This document shows, in pieces, positions 56,600 through 64,000 of a stretch of 64,000 bases of DNA. The notes beneath the pieces were generated by a model that saw only the letters and a list, made by a program, of their open reading frames with translations, was not told the origin of the DNA and searched no databases. The translations under genes were made by a program, and so were the position numbers. Origin of the DNA: a virus. How positions within the stretch are numbered: position 1 is the first letter of the stretch; every line of letters begins with the position of its first letter. Location of the stretch: the IMG/VR virus record IMGVR_UViG_3300010373_000047, positions 1 to 64,000 of that record; one strand, written 5' to 3'.

Positions 56600-58297
56600 T
56601 TAAAACGCTGTCTCGTTGCTCGGTACAAAAGGAAAGCCGCCAAAATTAGCAGCGTTGTTAAATTTCCGTTGGCATGTCGTCATCATGTGGTCGTCGCCCG
56701 CCGTCAGCGACATCAAGTCGCCCGAAGCGGGCGCAAACGGGAGCGCTGAAAACAAGGTGATCAACCCCTGGGTGGACGTGCTCGGATTGTTGGTGCCGAT
56801 ACGATAGTGGGTCGCGACTTGGTCTTGGCTAAGCGCGTAATTGTAGATCGCTACCTGCGCAAGATAACCGTCGAACCAAACGTTAAAATTAGTGTTGCTG
56901 TATCCGCCCGAACCAGCCGTCGCTCTGCCGATAGTGGCCCCTTGCCAGATAAACGTATCGCCACCCGCAGCCGATCCGCCCGCGCTATACAAGCCGTTGA
57001 CGTACACGTCGACATAGCGCCCGCCACGCCAAATCGCGACGACGTGAGACCACTGATTTGGCGTGCATGCGAACCCGACACCAGGCTTGTTAGGGGTCCA
57101 TTGCATCGCGCTAAACGACAATCCGCTGCCTGCTGGTATGGTATTGCGCAACGCCGACCCAGGAGCGCCGTTCGAGCTCAAACCAGAGGGATTCGAGTCA
57201 AATATGCCCTGGAACGTCGCCACCAACGGTTTACACCAGAACTCGACGGTGAGCGCCGCGCCGTAGTTTGCCGTTTTTTGCGGATTCGGCACGACCGAAA
57301 TCGACAAGTATCCTGTCCCTCCGTCAAAGAGCGCGGCTGTGGTCGTATCGCCAACCAGCGGCCCGACCTGTCCGAACGTCACGCCCCCATTAACAGCGGC
57401 CCCATAGAAATTGCCGCTCGAGTCAGCAGCAGTACTCGCCCCGACAGCATCGCCGAGTGTCCAATACGCAAGCGGAGAATCGTTGATAATTGCCTGTTTG
57501 TAGAAACGTTGGTTGCCCGCCCCGATGCTCGTTACGATAGATCGCACCAAACCCTGGTTCTTGCCGCTAGTAAAAACTACCTTGCCCTGGTCGAGCCATC
57601 CGTCTGGCATTGGCGTGCCGCCCTTTGGGATTCCTGCGGGAAGGTTGAATTTCGGAATCACGATTGCGGATTGTGTCGACCCACGACCTGCCGCGATGTC
57701 GGTGACGGTAAAATTCGACTCGGTTAAGCCGCACGACGCGCTGTAGGTGAAAAACGGACACGCGGCTTGAAAAACGTCGCGCGGATACGGCTGCGCTAAA
57801 AAGTCAAGCGCGGGCGAACATGTGATCTCTGCTTTGACGCTATCCACGTCAGCGTCAGCAACATACCCGACAAAAACCACCACCGATCCGTATGGGGTGG
57901 CGTCGACGCTGTACGCCGTGCCGCTATTGATGCGCACCGGATTGAATATCCTGTCGATGCGAATCGTCGCGCCGTCAAACAACCCCGCAACAATCGCCTG
58001 TTTAAGCGTTAAACCGAGAGCCACAAGGTTTGCGGAAGTTGATTGGATCGTGATCGTAACCGCATCGACTTTGACTCCGCCGATATCCTGGGCTAGTCGT
58101 TTTTGTTTGATTGCGGTGCGCTCGATAATCGGATCGGTATGTAGATACGTGACGCCATTAAACACCACGTCTGCGTCGAGGCTCGTGATATAAAACACCT
58201 GTCCGGTTACGAGCGTAATCGTGTACAAATCGGCTGTGACGAGATGCGCCGATGGCGTCGCAAGTAGCGTTTGCAATGCGGCCGTCGCGGTTTTCAT
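56600..58297 (-). CDS. DUF2163 (GTA gp13-like) tail protein with inserted LamG domain
   Basis: 565 residues. N-terminal DUF2163 (LDADVVFNGVTYLHTDPIIE; CSPALDFLAQPYPRDVFQ; CPFFTYSASCGL). After about residue 270 a Laminin-G/concanavalin-like domain of ~210 residues is inserted (PLAYWTLGDAVG; LTVEFWCKP; WSHVVAIWRGGRYVDVYVNG). The family's C-terminal part resumes at LPFAPASGD, TCQRKF, FGGFPFVP. The inserted lectin-type fold could bind sugars on the cell. Confidence 0.8.
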   Translation of the reverse strand: MKTATAALQTLLATPSAHLVTADLYTITLVTGQVFYITSLDADVVFNGVTYLHTDPIIERTAIKQKRLAQDIGGVKVDAVTITIQSTSANLVALGLTLKQAIVAGLFDGATIRIDRIFNPVRINSGTAYSVDATPYGSVVVFVGYVADADVDSVKAEITCSPALDFLAQPYPRDVFQAACPFFTYSASCGLTESNFTVTDIAAGRGSTQSAIVIPKFNLPAGIPKGGTPMPDGWLDQGKVVFTSGKNQGLVRSIVTSIGAGNQRFYKQAIINDSPLAYWTLGDAVGASTAADSSGNFYGAAVNGGVTFGQVGPLVGDTTTAALFDGGTGYLSISVVPNPQKTANYGAALTVEFWCKPLVATFQGIFDSNPSGLSSNGAPGSALRNTIPAGSGLSFSAMQWTPNKPGVGFACTPNQWSHVVAIWRGGRYVDVYVNGLYSAGGSAAGGDTFIWQGATIGRATAGSGGYSNTNFNVWFDGYLAQVAIYNYALSQDQVATHYRIGTNNPSTSTQGLITLFSALPFAPASGDLMSLTAGDDHMMTTCQRKFNNAANFGGFPFVPSNETAF

Positions 58298-58299
58298 TT

Positions 58300-61071
58300 T
58301 TACTGTGGTGTCGAAATGCCGCGCGCACCGCGCTGGATTGTGCTGATGATCGTATCAGCGTGATCTTTAAAGAATCGCCGCACGTCGCGCGAATCCATCG
58401 CAGAGACGTTAAAATGCACGTGGGTTTGGCTTGACGGATCGTCACCCTTGTCGAGCATGTTCTGAAAACCCTCGGATAAATAAGCAGGCAACACCATCTC
58501 TTTCGGATGCAGAATTGACGGAATGCCGTTGCCGTTTGATTTTCCCACGACCATGCCGCCCGCTGCGCTTGGTACGATACCACCACCGGCGAACGTCGTG
58601 CCAAAAATTGACGGCTTGGCAAAATTGGCAATATCGATTGATAAAATTTCGTCGAGCGTCAGGCTGATTGCCGTCAGGAGCGCCGCTTGTGTCGCTGCCG
58701 CACCCATTGTCGAAGATGCAAATATGCCGCTCAGCGTAGTTGTCTGAACGATCTTGGCCGCGAGTTCTTTTGCAGCGGTTGCGGTCATGGTTGCCGCCAA
58801 TCCGCCCGCCGCGCCACCAGCCTGCTGGCCAGCGCTGTTGCCGCCGCCGCCCTGCCCGCCGCCAAATGTTTTCGATAAGAACCCACCGACCGATCCAAAC
58901 AACATGCCGACGAGACCGCTACCGCTATTGCCCGTAATTGCCCCAGAAATGCGTTGTGCGACGCTCGGACCAAGCAGCATCCCAATGATGCCACCCGCAC
59001 CGCCCGCACCCGTCAGCGCCCCAAACGCGCCGCCGCCGAGGCCTTTCTGGCCGAATGCCGCCCCACCGAGCGTACCCTGTGCGCCGCCGAACAGCGCTGC
59101 GAACCCTGCGTCTTTGCCGAGCCCAAGCAGCCATTTTTTCATCAGCACAGAAACGCGATCCTGGCCTTTGCCGGTAGCCGACAGGATCGAGTCAAACATG
59201 TGTTGAATGTTATCGGTGATTTTGTTCGATGTTTGCTTCCACGCGTCGACCGCTTTCGCCGCCGCCTCGTCGTTGATTTTCTGTATTGCGAGCGAACCCT
59301 TGGTGGCGATACCGGCGAGCTGGTTTTCGTAGTCCTGTTGTGCGACAAGGATTTCGCTCTGCGTTTTTTTGATCGCCTCTGAGTTGAGCGTGCCGTGCTC
59401 TTGTAACACGGCTAGCTGCTGGTTTAGCGAGCTGACTTTATTGGTGTATTGTACTTGCGCCTCGGCTTTTAGCGCATCGGTTTCGGTTTGTGCCGCCTTG
59501 AGCGACGCCGCCAACGTATCCGCAGCCGAACTGTCGTGCATCCTCATCGACTGTCGGATGCTTTCCTCTTGTGCCGCAGCTTGCGCGCGAATCTGCTCCA
59601 CCTGTCCCGCTACGGCTTTTTCTGATAAGGCTTGCGATTGTTGTAGATCGCCGAGACGTAGGCGCTGCGTCTCAGCGATCTGTTCGTTCACAGCGCGTTG
59701 CACCTCGACTGCTTGTTTTCGCGCCTCGGTCGAAGTCGCGCCGAACAGTTTGACCGCCTCGTTGTAGATTTTGCGCTCTGCCGTAATCTTAAAAGCGACG
59801 TCTTTGTCTTTCTCGGCTTCCTCGAGGTGCTGCTCGTCAGAAAACGCTTCGAACCTATCCTTGAGCGCCTTGGCTGCGTCGGAATTGTATCCGGCTCCGA
59901 TACCGCCCTCGCCTTGATTCTCTCCGCCAAACAGCGCAGAGACGCTACCGATATCGTGCGCCGCTTTGATCTTGTTTTGAAACTCGGTGAAACGTTTTTC
60001 AATATCGTCGAGAGCCGCGCCACCGCCTCCGGTGCGCACCGCATCGCCGAACGCCGAACTAATCGCGTTGCCCGCCTCTTTGATTGCGGCCGTGAACGGA
60101 TGCAGGATACGCTCAACCGCGCCGATGGCTGGTTGTAGTTTGGTGTACAGCCAAGACGCCAAATCTCCCACGAGCTCGCCCAGCGTTTCGACCGCAAAAA
60201 TGTTCACGGTCATAGATTCTCCCCACCCCTGGATGGCTGGGGATATCACCGAGACTATCGACCGACCGAGCGATTCAGCAGCCACCTTTACGGTCGAGAG
60301 CGCTACGTGGTCAGCGTCAAACGTATGCGCCTGCTGGTCGGTAGTCGTGCCGAGCAGACGAAAATCGGCCACCAGGCGCCTGATGGTGCCGGACCCTTGA
60401 TCCATTGCAGGGATGAGCTGGGTGCCAACGCGAGCGCCTAACAGATTCGCGACTGCGCCAGCCTTTTCGGTGCCGTCTTTCATCGCACCTACGGCATCCG
60501 CCATCGCATAAAATTGTTCTTCTGGGTTCAGCGCCTTGAGCTTGGCAAGACTTAAGTGCAGTTCGGAAAACGCCCCAACGGCTGTCTTGGAGCCGTTTTC
60601 AGCTTGCGTCAGCTTGAGCGCCATCTGGCGCATTGCGCGCTCGAAGCCCTCCATGCTGACGCCCGCCAGTGCGGTAACTTGCTGCAGACCAGCAAGCTCG
60701 TCGACCGCGACCCCGGTGCGTTGGCTCATTTGCTCGAGTTCGACGCCGCCGTGAATAGCGGCCTCGGCCATCTCGCGCAGTTTGTTGACCGCCTCGAAAA
60801 TAAAGCCGATGATTGCAATCTCGCCGAACGACTTTAGTGTGGCCTCGAGCCCCTCCGCTGCTTCGTTTGCGGCATGAAACACGCGAGGCAACCCAGATAC
60901 CGACTCTTCGACCTTTTTAGGCTCGCGAGTGCCGGAGCGCCCGAACTTTTCGAGCGCCTCGGTCATTTTGGCGCACGCCGCCGCAACCGCTTCCGACGCC
61001 ACCTCCATGCCGCTTTTCAGCTCGGACGTGCGCGCCGTTAGCTGTACGGCTAATGTTGTGTCACTGGCCAC
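58300..61071 (-). CDS. Tail tape measure protein
   Basis: 923 residues. Long alternating helical and coiled-coil regions, hydrophobic stretches near 85-110 and 640-740 (Gly/Ala-rich, membrane-like), and a C-terminal part. Length, place after the chaperone pair and before the DUF2163 gene, and composition all fit the tape measure, which sets tail length and reaches into the cell at ejection. Confidence 0.85.
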   Translation of the reverse strand: MASDTTLAVQLTARTSELKSGMEVASEAVAAACAKMTEALEKFGRSGTREPKKVEESVSGLPRVFHAANEAAEGLEATLKSFGEIAIIGFIFEAVNKLREMAEAAIHGGVELEQMSQRTGVAVDELAGLQQVTALAGVSMEGFERAMRQMALKLTQAENGSKTAVGAFSELHLSLAKLKALNPEEQFYAMADAVGAMKDGTEKAGAVANLLGARVGTQLIPAMDQGSGTIRRLVADFRLLGTTTDQQAHTFDADHVALSTVKVAAESLGRSIVSVISPAIQGWGESMTVNIFAVETLGELVGDLASWLYTKLQPAIGAVERILHPFTAAIKEAGNAISSAFGDAVRTGGGGAALDDIEKRFTEFQNKIKAAHDIGSVSALFGGENQGEGGIGAGYNSDAAKALKDRFEAFSDEQHLEEAEKDKDVAFKITAERKIYNEAVKLFGATSTEARKQAVEVQRAVNEQIAETQRLRLGDLQQSQALSEKAVAGQVEQIRAQAAAQEESIRQSMRMHDSSAADTLAASLKAAQTETDALKAEAQVQYTNKVSSLNQQLAVLQEHGTLNSEAIKKTQSEILVAQQDYENQLAGIATKGSLAIQKINDEAAAKAVDAWKQTSNKITDNIQHMFDSILSATGKGQDRVSVLMKKWLLGLGKDAGFAALFGGAQGTLGGAAFGQKGLGGGAFGALTGAGGAGGIIGMLLGPSVAQRISGAITGNSGSGLVGMLFGSVGGFLSKTFGGGQGGGGNSAGQQAGGAAGGLAATMTATAAKELAAKIVQTTTLSGIFASSTMGAAATQAALLTAISLTLDEILSIDIANFAKPSIFGTTFAGGGIVPSAAGGMVVGKSNGNGIPSILHPKEMVLPAYLSEGFQNMLDKGDDPSSQTHVHFNVSAMDSRDVRRFFKDHADTIISTIQRGARGISTPQ

Positions 61072-61294
61072 TTGTCGCCTCGTTCCATCGCGAGAACAGG
61101 CTCTCGATGCTTTCTGTCTCCCATGTCAATTCCGGCGTGCGTTCTTTAATCACACCCAAATACGATCCGACCAGGATGTGCGTTGGAGGATACTGCGCCC
61201 AATAGTCGACTAGCATGTTGTAGTCAGCCATCGTGACGTGCTGGCGTATGTAGTCGAGCGTCCATCCGGTAACGGTTACGAGAGTGCCGTACAC
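61061..61294 (-). CDS. Tail assembly chaperone, second frame (T-type)
   Basis: 77 residues from the in-frame GTG 61294, but the open frame runs back through the end of the first chaperone gene. LNWGEVYGTLVTVTGWTLDY matches the second half of tail chaperone fusions. It is probably made as an extension of the 116-aa protein by a -1 shift at GGGAAAA. Overlaps the tape measure start by 11 nt. Confidence 0.72.
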   Translation of the reverse strand: MYGTLVTVTGWTLDYIRQHVTMADYNMLVDYWAQYPPTHILVGSYLGVIKERTPELTWETESIESLFSRWNEATSGQ

Positions 61295-61305
61295 CTCGCC
61301 CCAGT

Positions 61306-61656
61306 TTAACTTGCCGCGCCGCTGGGCTCCGTCACGGCTGCCGTTTTTCCCTCTTCGACCCCGACCGCAGCCTGAACCGCATTGATCAAATCCACGGGCG
61401 TAAAGTTGTCGCGAATATCGTCGATGGTGACGTTCGGATAGTTTCGCCCTACAGCCTCGACGACGACGCGCAGCATAATATCACGCCGCTCCTGCGCGTT
61501 TGGCCCGCCCTCGGCCTCAGTTGTGCCGAGCTTGGCGATATCGTCTTGAAGCTCCTCGAACGAGCCGAGCGCCAACATCGGCACCACCACGTCGCATTCT
61601 GGCGTTTGGACGGTGAGCCCCTTGATTGGTCTTTTGTGAGTTGTATCGAATCCCAT
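61306..61656 (-). CDS. Tail assembly chaperone (G-type)
   Basis: 116 residues from ATG 61656; the longer frame is not used. VRGLTV-like start and acidic helical body, size and position (between major tail protein and tape measure) are those of lambda G-type chaperones. Contains the slippery site 12 codons before its stop. Confidence 0.75.
   Translation of the reverse strand: MGFDTTHKRPIKGLTVQTPECDVVVPMLALGSFEELQDDIAKLGTTEAEGGPNAQERRDIMLRVVVEAVGRNYPNVTIDDIRDNFTPVDLINAVQAAVGVEEGKTAAVTEPSGAAS
61345..61351 (-). other. Slippery heptamer GGGAAAA for -1 frameshift
   Basis: In frame 0 the codons are GAG-GGA-AAA-ACG, i.e. G-GGA-AAA, of the X-XXY-YYZ type; the lambda G-T site is GGGAAAG. After a -1 shift the frame is open without stop into the 77-aa sequence (NGSRDGAQRRGKLNWGEV). 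The product would be a fused chaperone of about 190 residues. Confidence 0.8.
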
Positions 61657-61700
61657 AGAAGGAAAGTATCGCAAAAAACCACTAGCCGTCAAATATACGC

Positions 61701-61729
61701 TTGACAAAACCTATCGATAGGATAAAAAT
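61701..61729 (+). promoter_or_regulatory. Promoter-operator H (plus strand)
   Basis: TTGACA (61701-61706), spacer with AACCTATCGATAGG, -10 TAAAAA or AAAAAT (61723-61729), then a very short leader to ATG 61738. The only plus-strand member of the operator set. Confidence 0.7.
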
Positions 61730-61737
61730 TCCCCACC

Positions 61738-62121
61738 ATGACAAACCCAGAACTGGAAAAGCGTTTCATGACCCCAGCCCAGGTGAGCGAAGCTGCTGCC
61801 ATTCTTGCAGCCGAGTTTGGCATACCAGAACCATCGATCCAGTATGGCCCTCGCACGAGAAACGGGCGATATAGCCCATCCTCCACAACGATCAAGGTTG
61901 GCGCGATTGCATGGCGAGGGGTCGAGGTTTCGTTTCTTCACGAGTTCGCCCACCACCTAAATACGTGTAGAGGAGGCGGAAACCACGACAAAGGGTTTTG
62001 GAATGCGCTTCTTGAGATTACGCGAGCGTGGTATGGCGACCCCGTCCGCTATCCGTGGGGAACAGAATATAAGGCTGGGCAAAACTTTGCCGAACGTCGC
62101 GGCATTCGCCGCCATCGATAA
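61738..62121 (+). CDS. HExxH metallopeptidase-like moron
   Basis: 127 residues. HEFAHHLN followed by GNHDKGFW gives H-E-x-x-H and a third His-Asp region, similar to SprT-type zincins. It is on the plus strand inside the minus-strand tail operon, with its own operator promoter and a terminator hairpin straight after its stop, so it is an independently controlled insert. Substrate unknown. Confidence 0.7.
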   Translation: MTNPELEKRFMTPAQVSEAAAILAAEFGIPEPSIQYGPRTRNGRYSPSSTTIKVGAIAWRGVEVSFLHEFAHHLNTCRGGGNHDKGFWNALLEITRAWYGDPVRYPWGTEYKAGQNFAERRGIRRHR

Positions 62122-62157
62122 AAACAGCCGGTCGGAGTGCTAAATTCCGACCGGCTG
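62120..62157 (-). terminator. Terminator after the major tail protein gene
   Basis: Perfect 12-bp stem CAGCCGGTCGGA/TCCGACCGGCTG (62125-62136, 62146-62157) with five T on the minus strand. It also lies directly after the plus-strand moron, so it may serve both directions. Confidence 0.82.
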
Positions 62158-62237
62158 AACTCGAGGGATAACCGACGGCCGAGGCGTCCCGTTCGACCGT
62201 CGCCTTGTCTATTGCTAGACGCCCTTCACCTCGAGGG

Positions 62238-63341
62238 TTACTCTGCGAGGTACAGATAGCCGACGTTTCCGCTCGGACCAGCAAATGCCTCGAAGTCGAT
62301 TTCCGACATCACGAAATCTTGCTGTTTGGTCGGAATCGAGAATTTGTTGCTCACGCAATTCGGCAGCCACAACCCAATGCGCCGGTTGGCGTAGCGACCC
62401 TGGTAGCGTAGCCCGAAAATCCCGACCGCGCCCTGTACCGTCTGGTTGATCGTCACGGTGTAGCCGCTTGTCGCGGTATAGGCGTAGCCAATCAAAACGT
62501 TCACACCCGCGTCGGCTGCGTTGAACGTGTACACGCCTGCGGCGACAGAATACTGGCCGACAGACGGGCTCGATGCGACAGGCTGCAAAAATATACCGCT
62601 CGAGGCATACGCAACCCCAAGATCGCCCAAGAACGTCGAGGCGTTCACCACCGTGGACGTGTTGACCGTGATGGTCGGCAACGCGGTGCCCGCGATCAAC
62701 CCAGACGCTGGCTCAACCCATGCTGACGTTAGCGCAATAGGCGTGGTGTTTTGCTTGGTTTCCGCGCCAGCACCGCCGCCGCTCGTGTTGCTCACGTACA
62801 CATTCCAGCCGGTTGCCCAGGCTGGCGGACTCGCAGGTGCCGCGACGTTCAGAACAAGATTCGCCAAACACGCCAGGTTGGTTTCGACAGCCGCTGGGCT
62901 TTCGTCGCCCGTGGTGCTATTCACCCAAGTGCTGCGAACGTAGTATGTCGTTGCAGTGAGCGATCCGGCTGCCGTCGAAGTTAACGTGCCGTTAGTTGGC
63001 GCAGCCGTAACCGGATAGTGGGATTCGGGCGGATCGGCGACCAGCGTGCGGCCCGAAGTAATGCCGCCGTTCGATCCAAACACGGTATCGTTGATCATGC
63101 CGGAGTTGAAACGCCCGTTCTTGATCTTGCCCGTCACTTTACCTTCGCCGATACCAATCGCCTCGGGAAAGATGTTTTGTCCGGTAAGCCGCTTGATCGT
63201 TAGATCGAAATCGACCGACAGCTCCTGCAGCACGTCAATCTTGCGCGGTTGCGGTATTGTAGGTGCGGTGCCGTCCGTATAGGTCCCCAGCGTCGCGTAC
63301 ACGACCCCAGGACCGAAAACAAACTGCCGAGAATCAGCCAT
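62238..63341 (-). CDS. Major tail protein with inserted Ig/fibronectin-like domain
   Basis: 367 residues. N-terminal tail-tube part (KIDVLQELSVDFDLTIKRLT, VTGKIKNGRFNSG), a Thr/Ser/Ala-rich inserted domain (about 105-235; TYYVRSTWVNSTTGDESP) with the look of a fibronectin fold, then the tube part resumes (YSVAAGVYTFNAADAGVNVL; FVMSEIDFEAFAG). Role: forms the tail tube; the inserted domain should face outwards. Followed by a terminator. Confidence 0.8.
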   Translation of the reverse strand: MADSRQFVFGPGVVYATLGTYTDGTAPTIPQPRKIDVLQELSVDFDLTIKRLTGQNIFPEAIGIGEGKVTGKIKNGRFNSGMINDTVFGSNGGITSGRTLVADPPESHYPVTAAPTNGTLTSTAAGSLTATTYYVRSTWVNSTTGDESPAAVETNLACLANLVLNVAAPASPPAWATGWNVYVSNTSGGGAGAETKQNTTPIALTSAWVEPASGLIAGTALPTITVNTSTVVNASTFLGDLGVAYASSGIFLQPVASSPSVGQYSVAAGVYTFNAADAGVNVLIGYAYTATSGYTVTINQTVQGAVGIFGLRYQGRYANRRIGLWLPNCVSNKFSIPTKQQDFVMSEIDFEAFAGPSGNVGYLYLAE

Positions 63342-63356
63342 TGTCGTAAGCTCCTT

Positions 63357-63812
63357 TTAATGATCCACCAGCATCGCAAGCTCAAGGACCGTGATGCTCA
63401 AGCGCCCCGCTTGCGTTGCGATATAGTCGGACATTCGCCCTTCAAGCCAGCAATGCTGAACCAAATCGCCGAGCGTCTGCACTCCGAGAGCCGGTATAGG
63501 CGCGATTGCATCCTCGACGTTGTCGCACAGATTATTGATCGTCGCCGCTGGGACGTCTGACTCGAGGTCGCACATCGCGTACATATACGCCTGTGCCATC
63601 AGCGTGACTTTTGCCGGACCGCCGAGCATTGATTGCTCGTAGCGTTCACCCAGCTCATGCAAAAATATCGCAGGACAATCCGATTCGGTTAACTGCGACG
63701 CCGCTGTCATTCTGCGCGACACGGTATTGAACGCACCGCCATTTGCCGCCGACAAAGATAGCGACAGTTGATTAAACAACGCCGTATAAATCGTTTCACG
63801 CCCGATTGCCAT
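63357..63812 (-). CDS. Tail terminator-like protein
   Basis: 151 residues: GRETIYTALFNQL at the start, CPAIFLHELGERYEQ, LMAQAYMYA, and an end with RLSITVLELAML. Size and strand pattern fit lambda gpU-type tail completion proteins; directly upstream of the tail tube gene. Confidence 0.68.
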   Translation of the reverse strand: MAIGRETIYTALFNQLSLSLSAANGGAFNTVSRRMTAASQLTESDCPAIFLHELGERYEQSMLGGPAKVTLMAQAYMYAMCDLESDVPAATINNLCDNVEDAIAPIPALGVQTLGDLVQHCWLEGRMSDYIATQAGRLSITVLELAMLVDH

Positions 63813-64000
63813 TACAACCCCGCATCTTCGCGCGCACGTTCGATTGCGCGCCGCAGCGACGCCTCGTAATCGGGTTTTATCGCTGTCAGGCTGGGTGCCA
63901 TGAATGGCTTAGGTCCGAGCGTCACGCTCGACCGGAGCGCGAATAGCGGCACGATTGATCCGCCTTGCTCGCGCGCATACAGAATCCCGCGATTAAAAAA
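63812..64000 (-). CDS. HK97 gp10-like neck/minor tail protein (partial, runs off the right edge)
   Basis: The last 62 residues are visible and the frame is open at 64000. GGSIVPLFALRSSVTLGPKP and FMAPSL..., then a basic helix, are typical of head-tail joining proteins of the gp10 type. The stop overlaps the next start (TAATG). Together with the truncated capsid gene at position 1 it marks the opening point of the genome. Confidence 0.62.
   Translation of the reverse strand, partial: FFNRGILYAREQGGSIVPLFALRSSVTLGPKPFMAPSLTAIKPDYEASLRRAIERAREDAGL

Noticed and set aside
1-64000. Lysogeny genes (integrase, excisionase, CI/Cro pair, attachment site)
   Set aside because: No such protein or core-site repe at was recognised. 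The ParB-like protein is fused to a methyltransferase and is not evidence of a plasmid prophage. Absence in the few missing kilobases cannot be excluded.

Overview
The window is almost all of a tailed-phage genome (siphovirus type). The probable host is a Gram-negative bacterium, because the lysis set includes an inner-membrane spanin, an outer-membrane lipoprotein spanin and a GH108 muramidase. The tail-tip genes (DUF2163, NlpC/P60, large tip protein, DUF2460) are the type shared with alphaproteobacterial gene transfer agents. I recognise no integrase, excisionase or CI-like repressor, so no lysogeny module is visible. The left edge cuts a putative major capsid gene and the right edge cuts an HK97-gp10-like neck gene. 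Both are on the minus strand and adjacent in the usual late order, so the window looks like a circular or circularly permuted genome opened between capsid and neck genes, with a small piece missing.

Layout. 1-9,600 (minus): capsid, scaffold-like protein, prohead protease, MuF-type head protein, four inserted genes (three with signal peptides), and portal. 9,600-19,900 (minus): SNF2 helicase, RNA ligase, metallopeptidase, HNH, winged-helix protein, primase, a PLP-fold enzyme, and a stand-alone piece of DNA polymerase III alpha carrying a clamp-binding motif. 20,080-28,000 (minus): large and small terminase subunits with many very small genes between them, plus a secreted glycosidase-like protein whose ribosome site lies inside a perfect hairpin. 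28,000-41,350 (minus): permuted NlpC enzyme, DNA methyltransferase, zinc proteins, sliding clamp, DUF1064, DnaB, an O-like protein whose gene contains five 22-bp iterons (probable origin), and a ParB-MT-A70 fusion. 41,437-47,340 (plus): ERF annealing protein, YqaJ exonuclease, SSB, phosphoesterase, DUF4406/DUF5664 enzyme, spanins. 47,312-64,000 (minus): endolysin, holin, secreted fibre- and glycosidase-like proteins, and the tail module, with one plus-strand metallopeptidase moron at 61,738.

Control. Genes are packed with ATGA, GTGA, TTGA and TAATG overlaps, so translation is coupled over long runs. Promoters have a TTGACA-like -35 box that often overlaps the preceding stop codon. Eight share a palindrome of the form AACCTATCGATAGGTT in the spacer, which suggests one regulator for dispersed genes. 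In several promoters the -10 box lies only 6-8 nt from the ATG, predicting leaderless mRNAs. Tail chaperone and portal genes both carry -1 slippery sequences.

Replication would run from the iteron origin with phage DnaB, primase, SSB and clamp, but no polymerase catalytic subunit is present, so host Pol III is presumably recruited. All functions are assigned by reading motifs and gene order; no database search was possible.
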